From Sinorhizobium chiapasense (GTDB lineage Bacteria > Pseudomonadota > Alphaproteobacteria > Rhizobiales > Rhizobiaceae), in assembly GCF_036488675.1 (NCBI RefSeq), contig NZ_CP133149.1:1-64000 (forward strand): a stretch of DNA of 64,000 nucleotides. Direction: 5' to 3'. The notes under the pieces are model-generated. The model saw nothing but the letters and a program-made list of their open reading frames with translations. It was not told where the DNA came from and did no database searches. The position numbers were made by a program, and so were the translations under genes. Below, in pieces: positions 1 through 7,707 of this stretch (within the stretch, counting starts at the first letter, position 1; every line of letters begins with the position of its first letter).

Positions 1-1176
1 ATGACGCGACACCTCAGCAGCCTTTCCTTCATGGAGAATTTCTCCAGCAAGCTCGAGCTGGCGTTGAACAATTTGAGCATGGCGCAGTTCCCGCCGGATG
101 CGCGGCGCACTATGCGCAAGTTCACATCTACCGAAGTCGCTCAGCTTTTAGATGTCACCGAAGCCTACATCCGGCAGGTTGCCGCAAAGGAGCAGGGCCC
201 TTCCCCCGAAATCTCCAACGGTCGCCGGCTCTATACCCTAGAGCAGGTCCTCGAACTGCGGATGGCGCTCGCCGCCAACGGCCGCAAGAAGTGGATGAAT
301 CCGCGCCGTTCAGGCAACGAACAGTGCCAGATTATCGCAGTCACCAATTTCAAGGGCGGATCCAGCAAGACGTCCACCACCATCCATCTTGGACATTACC
401 TGGCTTTACGCGGTTACCGCGTTCTCGCCGTTGATCTTGACCCGCAGGCGTCCCTGACAGCTCTGCATGGCAACCTCCCGAACTTCGACTACAGAGGCGG
501 GGATACCCTCTATTCGGCGATTCGTTTCGAGGATCCGGTTCCAACAAAGTCGATCGTTCACCAAACGCATATCGCCGGCTTCGACGTGATCTGCGCCGGC
601 CTCGAACTCACCGAATTTGAAACGGCCGTCGCGCTGGAGATGCGACGGGCCGGAGGGACAGGCTTCCTGCTTCGCGTTTCCCAGGCCCTCGAACAGGTGG
701 CGGACGACTACGATTTCATTCTGATGGATTCGGCGCCATCTTTGAACTTCTTGACGCTGTCATCCCTCACTGCCGCGACAGGCGTCGTCATCCCTGTTCC
801 GGCGCACATGCTTGACGTGGACTCGACCGCCAAATTCCTCGAGCTCGCTGCATCATATATGCAGATCCTCGATGAGGTAGGCACATCGGCTCAATGGGAT
901 TTCGCAAAGTTCCTCATCACGAAATTCGAACCCAACGACCATCCCCAGGCGAATATGTCAGCCCTCATGCGGCAGGTGTTTGGTGAAGACCTGCTGTTGA
1001 ACTCTGTCATTAAGTCAACTGCGGTCGCAGACGCCCTAACCTGGAAGCAAAGTCTGTACGAAGTGCAGCGGGCGCGCTTCTCCGCTCCCAAGACCTATGA
1101 CCGCGCCATCGAGTCCATCAATGCGGCCAACGCCGAACTGGAAAGCCTATTCTGGAAGGCATGGGGGAGAGAATGA
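1..1176 (+). CDS. repA: Plasmid partition ATPase RepA (ParA family)
   Basis: RepA is the ParA-type Walker ATPase of repABC plasmids. With RepB it segregates the plasmid, and it represses its own operon. The 391-residue protein has an N-terminal MerR/HTH-like segment (about residues 38-70) that would bind the operator, then a deviant Walker A, KGGSSKTST (118-126), and the ParA-typical DLDPQASL and DSAPSL motifs. Length is normal for the family. The first base of the window is the A of its ATG, so promoter and any upstream parS lie outside. It overlaps repB by ATGA, implying translational coupling. Family assignment is firm from motifs and gene order. Confidence 0.96.
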   Translation: MTRHLSSLSFMENFSSKLELALNNLSMAQFPPDARRTMRKFTSTEVAQLLDVTEAYIRQVAAKEQGPSPEISNGRRLYTLEQVLELRMALAANGRKKWMNPRRSGNEQCQIIAVTNFKGGSSKTSTTIHLGHYLALRGYRVLAVDLDPQASLTALHGNLPNFDYRGGDTLYSAIRFEDPVPTKSIVHQTHIAGFDVICAGLELTEFETAVALEMRRAGGTGFLLRVSQALEQVADDYDFILMDSAPSLNFLTLSSLTAATGVVIPVPAHMLDVDSTAKFLELAASYMQILDEVGTSAQWDFAKFLITKFEPNDHPQANMSALMRQVFGEDLLLNSVIKSTAVADALTWKQSLYEVQRARFSAPKTYDRAIESINAANAELESLFWKAWGRE

Positions 1177-2165
1177 GCCGCAAGGACTCGAAGGGCCTGT
1201 TTGCTAACGTCCTGGGTCAGCTCGAGAGCTCGCCCGAGAGGGGAGGGGGGCAGAGAACGACGTCCCCACATCTTCTGAAAGTGGCGGCTGGGGTCAGGCA
1301 GATCCAGGAGCGCAGCGAATTCGCTGAGCGGCTGCTGAAGGATGGCGGTCAGATCATCGAGATCGACCCAGACGATGTACTGGATTCTGCAATTCCGGAT
1401 CGCTTCGCGTCGGCATACGATGCGGCGAACCTCTCCGAACTCATGCAGTCGATGGGAGAGCACGGGCAGAGTACACCCGGGCTTGTGCGCTCAGTGCAAG
1501 GCGCCGCGAAACCGTTTCAGATCGTTTTCGGTCGCCGTCGCCTCGCAGCCGCCAAACTCTTGGGCGTCAAGTTCAAGGCGATTGCGCGGGATCTCAGTGA
1601 TGAGGATGCGGTCGTTCTTCAAGGCGAGGAGAATAGCAACCGCAATGATCTCTCCTTCATAGAGCGTTGCCTTTTCGCGCATTCGCAAGAGGAGGCCGGT
1701 TTCGGTCGCGACGTGATCTGCAAATCACTGAGCACTGGCAAATCGCATATTTCGGAAATGATCCGGCTCGCCAACGCGTTGCCGCGAGAGATTGTCCTGG
1801 AGATTGGCCCGGCCCCAGAGATCGGCCGCCGGCGCTGGCTAGACTTGGAGGCCCGATGGGCGGCACATGCGGCCCCGCTTCAGGCGGCCCAGGAAGCGCT
1901 TGGCCGAGCCGAAACTCTAAGCGGAGGACGCGCCGCCCGATTTAACGCCGTTTTTGACGTGCTCGGCGCGGAGCAAGACCCCACCCCAGCGACCGTAGAC
2001 GCCACACAGCTCGTAGCCCACGGCCTTGTTTTGGGGCAGGTGAGCCACGCCAAATCCGGCTCCAAACTCGCTTTCAACAAATCCGTACCGGCTGGGTTCG
2101 TCGACTTCGTAGCGGCGCAGATTGAGACGCTGCACGATCAGTTCGTGCAGCGAAAGAAACAGTAG
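1173..2165 (+). CDS. repB: Plasmid partition protein RepB (ParB family)
   Basis: RepB is the centromere-binding partner of RepA. The start is set at 1173 (MSRKDSKGLF, 330 aa), because this ATG overlaps the repA stop as ATGA and the N-terminus matches the usual RepB start; an in-frame ATG at 1161 would add four residues. Visible ParB features are FGRRRLAAAKLLG (a GERR-like box) and EENSNRNDLSFIE, followed by an HTH around GRDVICKSLSTGKSHISEM and the RepB C-terminal domain. It is second in the repABC operon. No parS matching a form I can recall was recognised nearby. Confidence 0.95.
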   Translation: MSRKDSKGLFANVLGQLESSPERGGGQRTTSPHLLKVAAGVRQIQERSEFAERLLKDGGQIIEIDPDDVLDSAIPDRFASAYDAANLSELMQSMGEHGQSTPGLVRSVQGAAKPFQIVFGRRRLAAAKLLGVKFKAIARDLSDEDAVVLQGEENSNRNDLSFIERCLFAHSQEEAGFGRDVICKSLSTGKSHISEMIRLANALPREIVLEIGPAPEIGRRRWLDLEARWAAHAAPLQAAQEALGRAETLSGGRAARFNAVFDVLGAEQDPTPATVDATQLVAHGLVLGQVSHAKSGSKLAFNKSVPAGFVDFVAAQIETLHDQFVQRKKQ

Positions 2166-2184
2166 TTCACAGACTTGGAACTAG
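2164..2184. repeat. Inverted repeat just after repB
   Basis: TAGTTC and GAACTA arms (6 bp) are separated by 9 bp immediately at the repB stop codon. RepABC plasmids often place a palindromic parS in or next to the operon, but the usual parS is an uninterrupted 16-bp palindrome, which this is not. It is recorded only as a candidate protein-binding or RNA structure. Confidence 0.3.
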
Positions 2185-2197
2185 GAGGATAACCGCA

Positions 2198-2255
2198 AAA
2201 GAAAAAGGCCCCCAAACGTTGCCGTCGTGGAAGCCTTCCTCTGATGTAGCGATCT
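2198..2255 (-). ncRNA. incA: Antisense RNA (incA/ctRNA) of the repABC operon, approximate ends
   Basis: Every repABC operon carries a small counter-transcribed RNA between repB and repC that limits RepC translation and sets incompatibility. Here the minus strand has a CTTGAC -35 hexamer (2286-2281), a weak -10 about 17 nt further on, and a terminator: an 8-bp stem (2206-2213 with 2229-2236, two G-U pairs) followed by a T-rich tract on the minus strand (complement of 2198-2205). The 5' end is estimated from the promoter, so the limits are approximate. Position and the terminator are the main support. Confidence 0.65.
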
Positions 2256-2344
2256 GAGAATCGCATTTCCACGAATCCCCGTCAAGAGTCTTTGGCACCG
2301 TTTTTGGTGAGCGGACTTCTTTTGCCTCTTGAAAGGTGAAGGAA

Positions 2345-3559
2345 ATGCAGGTTGGAAATGTGACGACGCCCTTTGGGCGGCGGCCGGTTTCGCTTGCCCA
2401 AATCAGAGGGCAAATGCGGACGGCCGAAATCAGACCCGGTAAGGCAGCCGACAAATGGAAGGTGTTCCGTGACGCTTGCGAGGCGAGGGCTGTTCTCGGC
2501 ATCCAGGACCGCGCTCTGGCGGTCCTCGATGCGCTGTTGACGTTCTACCCGGACAACGAGCTTTGCGAGGAGCGAGGCCTCGTCGTCTTTCCGTCGAACG
2601 ACCAGCTCTCAGTACGCGCGCACGGCATCGCCGGCGCGACGCTGCGCCGGCATCTCGCCGCGCTCGTCGACGCTGGCCTGATCCAGCGCAAGGACAGCGC
2701 CAACGGCAAACGTTACGCCCGCAAGAACGAGACCGGTGCGATCGAGGAGGCGTTCGGCTTCAGCCTGGCGCCGCTACTGGCTCGCGCCGAGGAACTGGCG
2801 CACGCCGCACAACAGGTTGCCGCAGAGCGCAAGCGCTTCCGCATCACCAAGGAAGCGTTGTCAATCTGCCGGCGCGACGTCCGCAAGCTGATCAGCGCGG
2901 CGATGGAGGAGGGGGCTGCCGGCGACTGGGGACGCATCGAGGAGATATTCCTCGGCCTGACCGGGCGCATCCCCCGCACGCCGACGATCGCGGATCTACA
3001 GCAAATCCTCGAGGAAATGGAGATGCTCCGCGAGGAAATCATCAACCGGCTGGAAACTCAGGAAAATTCCCAGAATATGAGCAGCAATGCTGTTCAAAAC
3101 GAACGCCACATACAGAATTCAAATACCGAATCCAGCTATGAACTTGAACCTAGCTCTGGAAACGAGCAGGGGGCGGAGGCGAGCCAGACCAGCCGGCCGA
3201 CGAGCGAGCCGATAAAGGCATTTCCGTTAGGCATGGTGCTGAAGGCCTGCCCAGAGATCAACGATTATGGGCCGGGGGGCGCGGTTGGAAGCTGGCGCGA
3301 CCTGATGTCGGCGGCGGTCGTCGTTCGATCGATGCTGGGGGTTAGCCCGTCGGCCTATCAGGACGCCTGCGAGGTCATGGGACAGGCTAATGCCGCGGTT
3401 GCTGTCGCCTGCATCCTCGAAAGGGCCGGGCACATAAAAAACGCCGGGGGCTACCTGCGTGATCTCACGCGAAAGGCGGCGCGCGGCGAGTTTTCGCTCG
3501 GGCCTATGCTAATGGCGTTGATGCGGGCGAATGCGTCGGCCGGGCGTAAGGCGTCATGA
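2345..3559 (+). CDS. repC: Replication initiator RepC
   Basis: RepC is the essential replication initiator of repABC plasmids and binds an origin inside its own gene. The 404-residue protein starts MQVGNVTTPFGRR; this ATG is preferred over the in-frame GTG at 2336 because it follows GAAAGGTGAAGG and matches the RepC N-terminus. An N-terminal winged-helix region (about 90-160) contains ATLRRHLAALVDAGLIQRKD. A polar, low-complexity linker at about residues 235-275 corresponds to a locally AT-rich DNA stretch. Length and order (repA-repB-ctRNA-repC) are typical. Translation is expected to be controlled by the antisense RNA upstream. Confidence 0.95.
   Translation: MQVGNVTTPFGRRPVSLAQIRGQMRTAEIRPGKAADKWKVFRDACEARAVLGIQDRALAVLDALLTFYPDNELCEERGLVVFPSNDQLSVRAHGIAGATLRRHLAALVDAGLIQRKDSANGKRYARKNETGAIEEAFGFSLAPLLARAEELAHAAQQVAAERKRFRITKEALSICRRDVRKLISAAMEEGAAGDWGRIEEIFLGLTGRIPRTPTIADLQQILEEMEMLREEIINRLETQENSQNMSSNAVQNERHIQNSNTESSYELEPSSGNEQGAEASQTSRPTSEPIKAFPLGMVLKACPEINDYGPGGAVGSWRDLMSAAVVVRSMLGVSPSAYQDACEVMGQANAAVAVACILERAGHIKNAGGYLRDLTRKAARGEFSLGPMLMALMRANASAGRKAS
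3055..3165. other. Putative origin of replication (oriV) inside repC
   Basis: In studied repABC plasmids the origin is an AT-rich segment within repC. The stretch here, coding for the Q/N/S-rich linker, is visibly richer in A and T than the surrounding GC-rich repC sequence. Limits are approximate and the assignment rests on family knowledge plus local composition. Confidence 0.45.
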
Positions 3560-3609
3560 CGGACGCACGATGCCGCTCAAGGCACAATGAGCCAACACAG
3601 CTGCGCGTC

Positions 3610-4791
3610 TCAGATGATCAGCCGTGCCGCTCGTCCTTGCTTGCGTTCGGCGTTATTGTAGTAGCCCGCCGCCTGCGTCACCGACTTGTGCAGTGACTGC
3701 TTCATCGCCTCGGGCAGGGGAATGCCGCGGTTCGCCGCCTCGGTGAGATAGCCGGATCTCAGCCCGTGCGCCGAAAACAGCGCCGGGTCGAGACCAGCCT
3801 GTTGGCAGCGGTTTTTCAGGATCAGATTGACCGACTGCGGCGTCAGCGCCCGCCGATCGACATTGCCCCACTGATCGATGCGGCGGAACACCGGGCCGTC
3901 GGTGATCTTGGCTTCCTCGAGCCAACGTTTCAGCGCCACGACCGGCCGGCCGATTAGGATTACATGTTCATCGTCATCGCTCGTTGTCGTCTTCGTGCGG
4001 CCGAGTCGGATCGACAGGCAGGGCAGGGGAGGGGAGTTCTTGTCATTCGGATCGGCGCGCACCGGTTCTTCGTCGATCAGGTCTTCGACACGCAGCGCCG
4101 CCACCTCCGAACGGCGACGGCCGCCGGAGGCAAAGGCGGTCAGAAGCAGCGCGCGATCGCGCTGATCGACCAGGCGTTCGCCGGCGCACGCGGCCAGCAG
4201 CTTAGCGAGCACGTCGACGGTCACGGCCTTTTTGCTCTTGCGCTGTCGTGGTCGGCTGCTTGCCTTCACCGCCAGTCTCAGCGCACTTTTCAGCGATGGC
4301 GCGCCGAAAGCGCCGGTGAGCCCCCGCCAGCGGGTAAGGATCGACCACGAGGTCAGCCGCCGGCGCACCGTGCCGGGCGCGTGCGGGCCATTGGCCTTGA
4401 GCAGCCCCTCGAGGCGCAATCCAGCCTCCACATCCGCGGGCATGCCGTGGCCGGGATCCTCAGTGCGCTTGACCGGATCCCACAGGTGATGGGCGACGAA
4501 TTTTAAGAGCAGCGCTTCCGGCGCCGGCCAGGGGAGGGGGGACCAGGTCGCTAGCCGACACCAGGCTTCGAGATAGCCGAGGTCCGAGGCAAGCGCCCGA
4601 AGCGTGTTCTCGCCCATGCCTTCGCCCGCGAGATGCTTTAAGGTGGCGACGTCGTCGTCGGTCAGAAGCGCGGCAAGCTGGTCGCGCCGGTCGAACGGCA
4701 GGATGGCGTCGAGGGCGTCGAGCTCTTCGGCGCGCCTCAGCTGATCGTCGCGAACGGACGTCACCTTCGCGCTCTTGTCGGGGTTAGCCAT
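3610..4791 (-). CDS. Tyrosine recombinase/integrase
   Basis: A 393-residue tyrosine recombinase, probably acting in site-specific recombination such as dimer resolution or element integration. Catalytic features are visible: an arginine in SGGRRRSEVAALR (225-227), HGLR (H342, R345), H368, and the nucleophile in GYY (377/378). An N-terminal SAM-like core-binding domain covers about residues 40-175. The ATG at 4791 is used rather than the longer open frame, because it overlaps the stop of the upstream gene as ATGGCTAA, so the two are co-translated. Close to repABC, a role in plasmid multimer resolution is plausible but unproven. Confidence 0.85.
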   Translation of the reverse strand: MANPDKSAKVTSVRDDQLRRAEELDALDAILPFDRRDQLAALLTDDDVATLKHLAGEGMGENTLRALASDLGYLEAWCRLATWSPLPWPAPEALLLKFVAHHLWDPVKRTEDPGHGMPADVEAGLRLEGLLKANGPHAPGTVRRRLTSWSILTRWRGLTGAFGAPSLKSALRLAVKASSRPRQRKSKKAVTVDVLAKLLAACAGERLVDQRDRALLLTAFASGGRRRSEVAALRVEDLIDEEPVRADPNDKNSPPLPCLSIRLGRTKTTTSDDDEHVILIGRPVVALKRWLEEAKITDGPVFRRIDQWGNVDRRALTPQSVNLILKNRCQQAGLDPALFSAHGLRSGYLTEAANRGIPLPEAMKQSLHKSVTQAAGYYNNAERKQGRAARLII

Positions 4792-5068
4792 CGGTTTGCG
4801 GCCGCCAGCATTGGATGATGCTCTCGATCTCGCCGCGATAGTCGGACGGATAGACGGCGCCCTCTGCGCGCGCGAGATACGTGAAGATCGTCGCCATGTC
4901 CTCAGAGACCTCGATGTCGACGGCGAACAGATCGGCGATGTCGAAGCCGCCGTGGACGTCGGCGTTCCACCAGGCGAGCAGGAAGTTGACGACCCGGCGA
5001 CCTTGGCCGGTGTCCTCTTGGGCAATGTTCAGCAGTTTTTCGAGAGCAAATCTGACGCGGTCTTCCAT
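4784..5068 (-). CDS. Small conserved protein, resembles DUF7673 family
   Basis: A 94-residue acidic protein with the pattern FLLAWWNADVHGGFDIADLF, recalled as typical of a small family (DUF7673) found on proteobacterial plasmids and phages. It has no membrane segment or signal peptide. Its stop overlaps the recombinase start by 8 nt, so it is the first gene of that two-gene unit and may be a recombinase accessory factor. The function is unknown; the family name is from memory of the motif. Confidence 0.7.
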   Translation of the reverse strand: MEDRVRFALEKLLNIAQEDTGQGRRVVNFLLAWWNADVHGGFDIADLFAVDIEVSEDMATIFTYLARAEGAVYPSDYRGEIESIIQCWRPQTDG

Positions 5069-5101
5069 GGGATCCTGTCGGGCTTGGTGGGCAATCGTCC
5101 T

Positions 5102-5503
5102 TCAGCCGGATGATGCCGGGTGAATTTTCAGGTCCGTCTGGCCGAAATCGTTTCCCTTGAACAACAGCGGCGCCTTGGCGATCCTCGCAACAGCATAGGA
5201 AAAACAGTCGCCCATATTGAGCGTGGCCGGATGGCGACCTTTACCGAAGCGGTCGAACGCTCGTTCCGCTTCCCGGTAATGCGCCTCGTCGAAAGCAATC
5301 GCCGTGACGTTGGGTAGCTGGACAAGCTGATCGACAATGTCCGAAGAGTTGGGAAATCCCTTGCCGGTCAGCACCATTCGCGCCTCGAGCAAGGTCGGCC
5401 AGCCGATCGCGACCGCCTCCCGACCGACCAACGCGGTGAAGCGTTCGGCCTCCGGCTCTGCCAGCGCCATCGCCAGAATGGCCGACGTATCGACAGCGAT
5501 CAT
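5102..5503 (-). CDS. vapC: VapC-type PIN-domain toxin ribonuclease
   Basis: A PIN-domain toxin of 133 residues. VapC toxins are Mg-dependent endoribonucleases that cut tRNA or rRNA when freed from VapB. The acidic active site is intact: D5 in VDTSAIL, E40, D99 in MGDCFSYA and D119 in KGNDFGQTDL. Its ATG overlaps the vapB stop as ATGA. The pair next to repABC probably stabilises the plasmid by post-segregational killing. Confidence 0.92.
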   Translation of the reverse strand: MIAVDTSAILAMALAEPEAERFTALVGREAVAIGWPTLLEARMVLTGKGFPNSSDIVDQLVQLPNVTAIAFDEAHYREAERAFDRFGKGRHPATLNMGDCFSYAVARIAKAPLLFKGNDFGQTDLKIHPASSG

Positions 5504-5757
5504 CGCGGCAAACCGTGTTCGTCGTAGAAATCGTCATGCGCGGATGTCGTGCCGGCCGGCACTGCGCGCCGGCCTTCGGCCATCAAATCCGACAGGACAT
5601 CGATCGGCGGCCGAGCAGACTGCTGGCGCAGTTCCAGATCATAGTGCTCGAGCGCCAGCTCGACGAGCCTGTTGATCGGCTGACCTGTGCGGCGCGCCAG
5701 CGCGTGCGCCAGATCCCTGGCCTTGGTGCTGCGGACGGAGAGCTGCGGTTCGGACAT
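5500..5757 (-). CDS. vapB: VapB-type antitoxin
   Basis: An 85-residue antitoxin with an N-terminal DNA-binding segment (SVRSTKARDLAHALARRTGQPINRLVELALEHY would form the RHH-like fold described for PSK/Rv0623-type VapB) and a C-terminal acidic/aromatic tail ending HDDFYDEHGLPR that would clamp the PIN toxin. It precedes vapC with a 4-nt overlap, the classical antitoxin-first order. Autoregulation is likely through a site upstream; a perfect inverted repeat lies about 75 bp before its start. Confidence 0.88.
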   Translation of the reverse strand: MSEPQLSVRSTKARDLAHALARRTGQPINRLVELALEHYDLELRQQSARPPIDVLSDLMAEGRRAVPAGTTSAHDDFYDEHGLPR

Positions 5758-5831
5758 TGCGTTTCCTCGATTGAAATCCCATCGAAGATAGCGATTTTGG
5801 CCTGAGATGGCAAGAAAAACGCTTCAGATGG

Positions 5832-5866
5832 CTCACTATCGATACTATTCAAGTATCGATAGTGAG
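5832..5866. repeat. 15-bp perfect inverted repeat upstream of vapBC
   Basis: Arms CTCACTATCGATACT (5832-5846) and its exact complement (5852-5866) are separated by 5 nt. No T-tract follows on either side. It lies 75 bp upstream of vapB, so it may be a VapBC operator, a recombinase site for the neighbouring integrase, or the end of another transcription unit. Confidence 0.75.
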
Positions 5867-6024
5867 ACGCCGTAGAAATCGACGTCCGAATGACGGAAGC
5901 GTGAGGTCAATTGACTTCGGCTTGCGAAATTTAAGACGTTCATTCATATGGTTAAAAAACGTTGAAGAACGTCACGTGCCGCCACGTCGCAACGTCGCAA
6001 CCATGCATCATGGCATCCTCTGCC

Positions 6025-6729
6025 TTAAGGCTTCAGTCTTGCCTTTCCAGCCTCCATGAACCGCGACGTCAATTCCTCCATTGCTTCGAAGGGGTTCGCC
6101 TGCTTGGATGCACGAAGGTTTTCCGCCTGCTCGACGAATTCCGCCAAGAGCTCCTTCAAGGTGTCCGGATTCGCGGCCAATCGTATCAGCGAGTTCACGC
6201 CGTTCTGAGCATAGCCAAGGAATGTTTCGTTCCTCGCCGCGGTCTCCTGAAGCATCTCTTCGGTTATGCGGTCGGCCGGAGCGACGAAGGCCCCATCCTG
6301 CCAATCCACATATAGCGAGGCGTTCTTTGCCCCGTTCGATTTGGCATGAAACTCGACCTGGGTCTTCTGAAACGCCTCGAGCGCCGCTTTCATGTCACCC
6401 CGCTTGCGCGCGTCTTTCTCGTCCTGCGAAGGCTCGAGCATATAGGCGTTCTGTTTGTTCTTGGCCGCGTGATGCCCAAGGGCGGTCAGCGCCTTCTTCT
6501 TATCGACGTCGTGGCCGAGTACCAAGCTGACGGCCCAAGCGCCCAACTTCTCGACCTTCGCGCATTCCTCCAGGGAAATTTGATGGAGACAAAGCGCGCG
6601 TGCTTTGGCGCCAACCCCTGCAAGCACCTTCGCTTCGAGGTACAATTGTTCCGCATTGGTGAACGTCACTTTCGCACCCGCGAGCAGGGTGTCGATCGAA
6701 GTTTCGGCCCTTCCGTCACCATCAGTCAT
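6025..6729 (-). CDS. AbiV-like abortive infection protein (HEPN-like fold)
   Basis: A 234-residue helical protein. The block NAEQLYLEAKVLAGVGAKA followed by LCLHQISLEECAKVEKLG matches the conserved AbiV pattern (NAxxLxxEAxxLxxxGxxxRAxxLxxLxLEElgK). AbiV of lactococci aborts phage infection by blocking translation. The start at 6729 is chosen because GGGAG sits 6 nt upstream; a longer frame from 6801 or 6795 would overlap the preceding gene and lacks a ribosome site. It is second in an apparent two-gene unit with the unknown gene 6776-7630. Defence function is inferred from family and neighbourhood. Confidence 0.65.
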   Translation of the reverse strand: MTDGDGRAETSIDTLLAGAKVTFTNAEQLYLEAKVLAGVGAKARALCLHQISLEECAKVEKLGAWAVSLVLGHDVDKKKALTALGHHAAKNKQNAYMLEPSQDEKDARKRGDMKAALEAFQKTQVEFHAKSNGAKNASLYVDWQDGAFVAPADRITEEMLQETAARNETFLGYAQNGVNSLIRLAANPDTLKELLAEFVEQAENLRASKQANPFEAMEELTSRFMEAGKARLKP

Positions 6730-6775
6730 CGAATACTCCCGCGCTTTCTTGCACCACCCACGCTTGGGTGACGCA

Positions 6776-7630
6776 TCAGTAGATTTCCTTGGCATGATCA
6801 TGAAGGCGGAATTGCTGGACGTAAGGCGGCTTTCGCGATCGGTTCATCGCTTCCCAATACATCGCGACCGCGACCGGCTCGGTGATCTCGGATGGCACGC
6901 GATAGCTGTAGGCCGGAAAATCCGCGCCCGGGATATTGGTCCGATGCCATGACCGTACGAACTCAGGTTGGAGATACCGGTAAATGGCCCACCGAATGTT
7001 GTTCAAATATTCCGCTATCTGGCTTGAATGGTACATGAAGATGTTCTCGTGGAACCATTCACAGAAGGTCTCGACGGCAAGATAACCATCTTGTTCGCTG
7101 ATCGGATGGCCGGCCTCCTCTAGTATTTTCCGGATATGTCGGACGTTCGTGGCGAGCCGGGCGAGATTATGCTTGGCAATATCGCCGCAGATCTTGAGGT
7201 ATCGAAACCGGGCAACGCGCAGGTCGGCGGCCAGATTGATCGAGTGCAGGTTGACGCCTTCGGTGATGAACGATCCCTCCAGCCAGGAGGCAAAAGCCTC
7301 GATCGCGCTGGAAAGTTCGCCCGGCTCCTTGCCGAGTTTTGGCGCCGCACAGACCTGCCGCAGGTGAAACAGGAATGTCAGGTCCGACGGCCGCGCTCCG
7401 CTCGGTGCGTTCCTTAGCCCCAGCGGTACCGGATCGCCCTTGAACGCTTTGATTTCCGAAAGGAAGTCAGCCAGCAGGATCGCGAACAGACGAGCATGCT
7501 GGCGCGTCTCAAAGAGGAGGTTGCTCGTCTCGACCCTGTCGGTCTTCACGAACATCGCCCAATTCACCATGCCGTCGATCATTTCCCACGCCGAGTTGAG
7601 GATGATCGCTTCGCGCTCGGTATCGTTCAT
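6776..7630 (-). CDS. Unknown protein, helical, paired with AbiV-like gene
   Basis: A 284-residue soluble protein starting MNDTEREAIIL after a GGGAG ribosome site. I do not recognise a family. It appears mostly alpha-helical, with a notable charged/aromatic stretch around GDIAKHNLARLATNVRHIRKIL (split here only as a description) and an aromatic C-terminal third (FHENIFMYHSSQIAEYL). No signal peptide, membrane segment or metal motif is seen. It ends 47 bp before the AbiV-like start and shares its direction, so the two are probably co-transcribed, which suggests a partner or sensor role. Confidence 0.7.
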   Translation of the reverse strand: MNDTEREAIILNSAWEMIDGMVNWAMFVKTDRVETSNLLFETRQHARLFAILLADFLSEIKAFKGDPVPLGLRNAPSGARPSDLTFLFHLRQVCAAPKLGKEPGELSSAIEAFASWLEGSFITEGVNLHSINLAADLRVARFRYLKICGDIAKHNLARLATNVRHIRKILEEAGHPISEQDGYLAVETFCEWFHENIFMYHSSQIAEYLNNIRWAIYRYLQPEFVRSWHRTNIPGADFPAYSYRVPSEITEPVAVAMYWEAMNRSRKPPYVQQFRLHDHAKEIY

Positions 7631-7707
7631 CTTTACTCCCAGATCGTTCCCAGCAAACTACTGTAGAACCTTGTCCGAATCCGCCTACCTTGTTCAGGAA
7701 TAGCAAT

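Noticed and set aside
3590..3612. CAGCTG-centred sequence after repC as a parS site
   Set aside because: The flanks are not palindromic, so it does not fit the usual 16-bp parS form.
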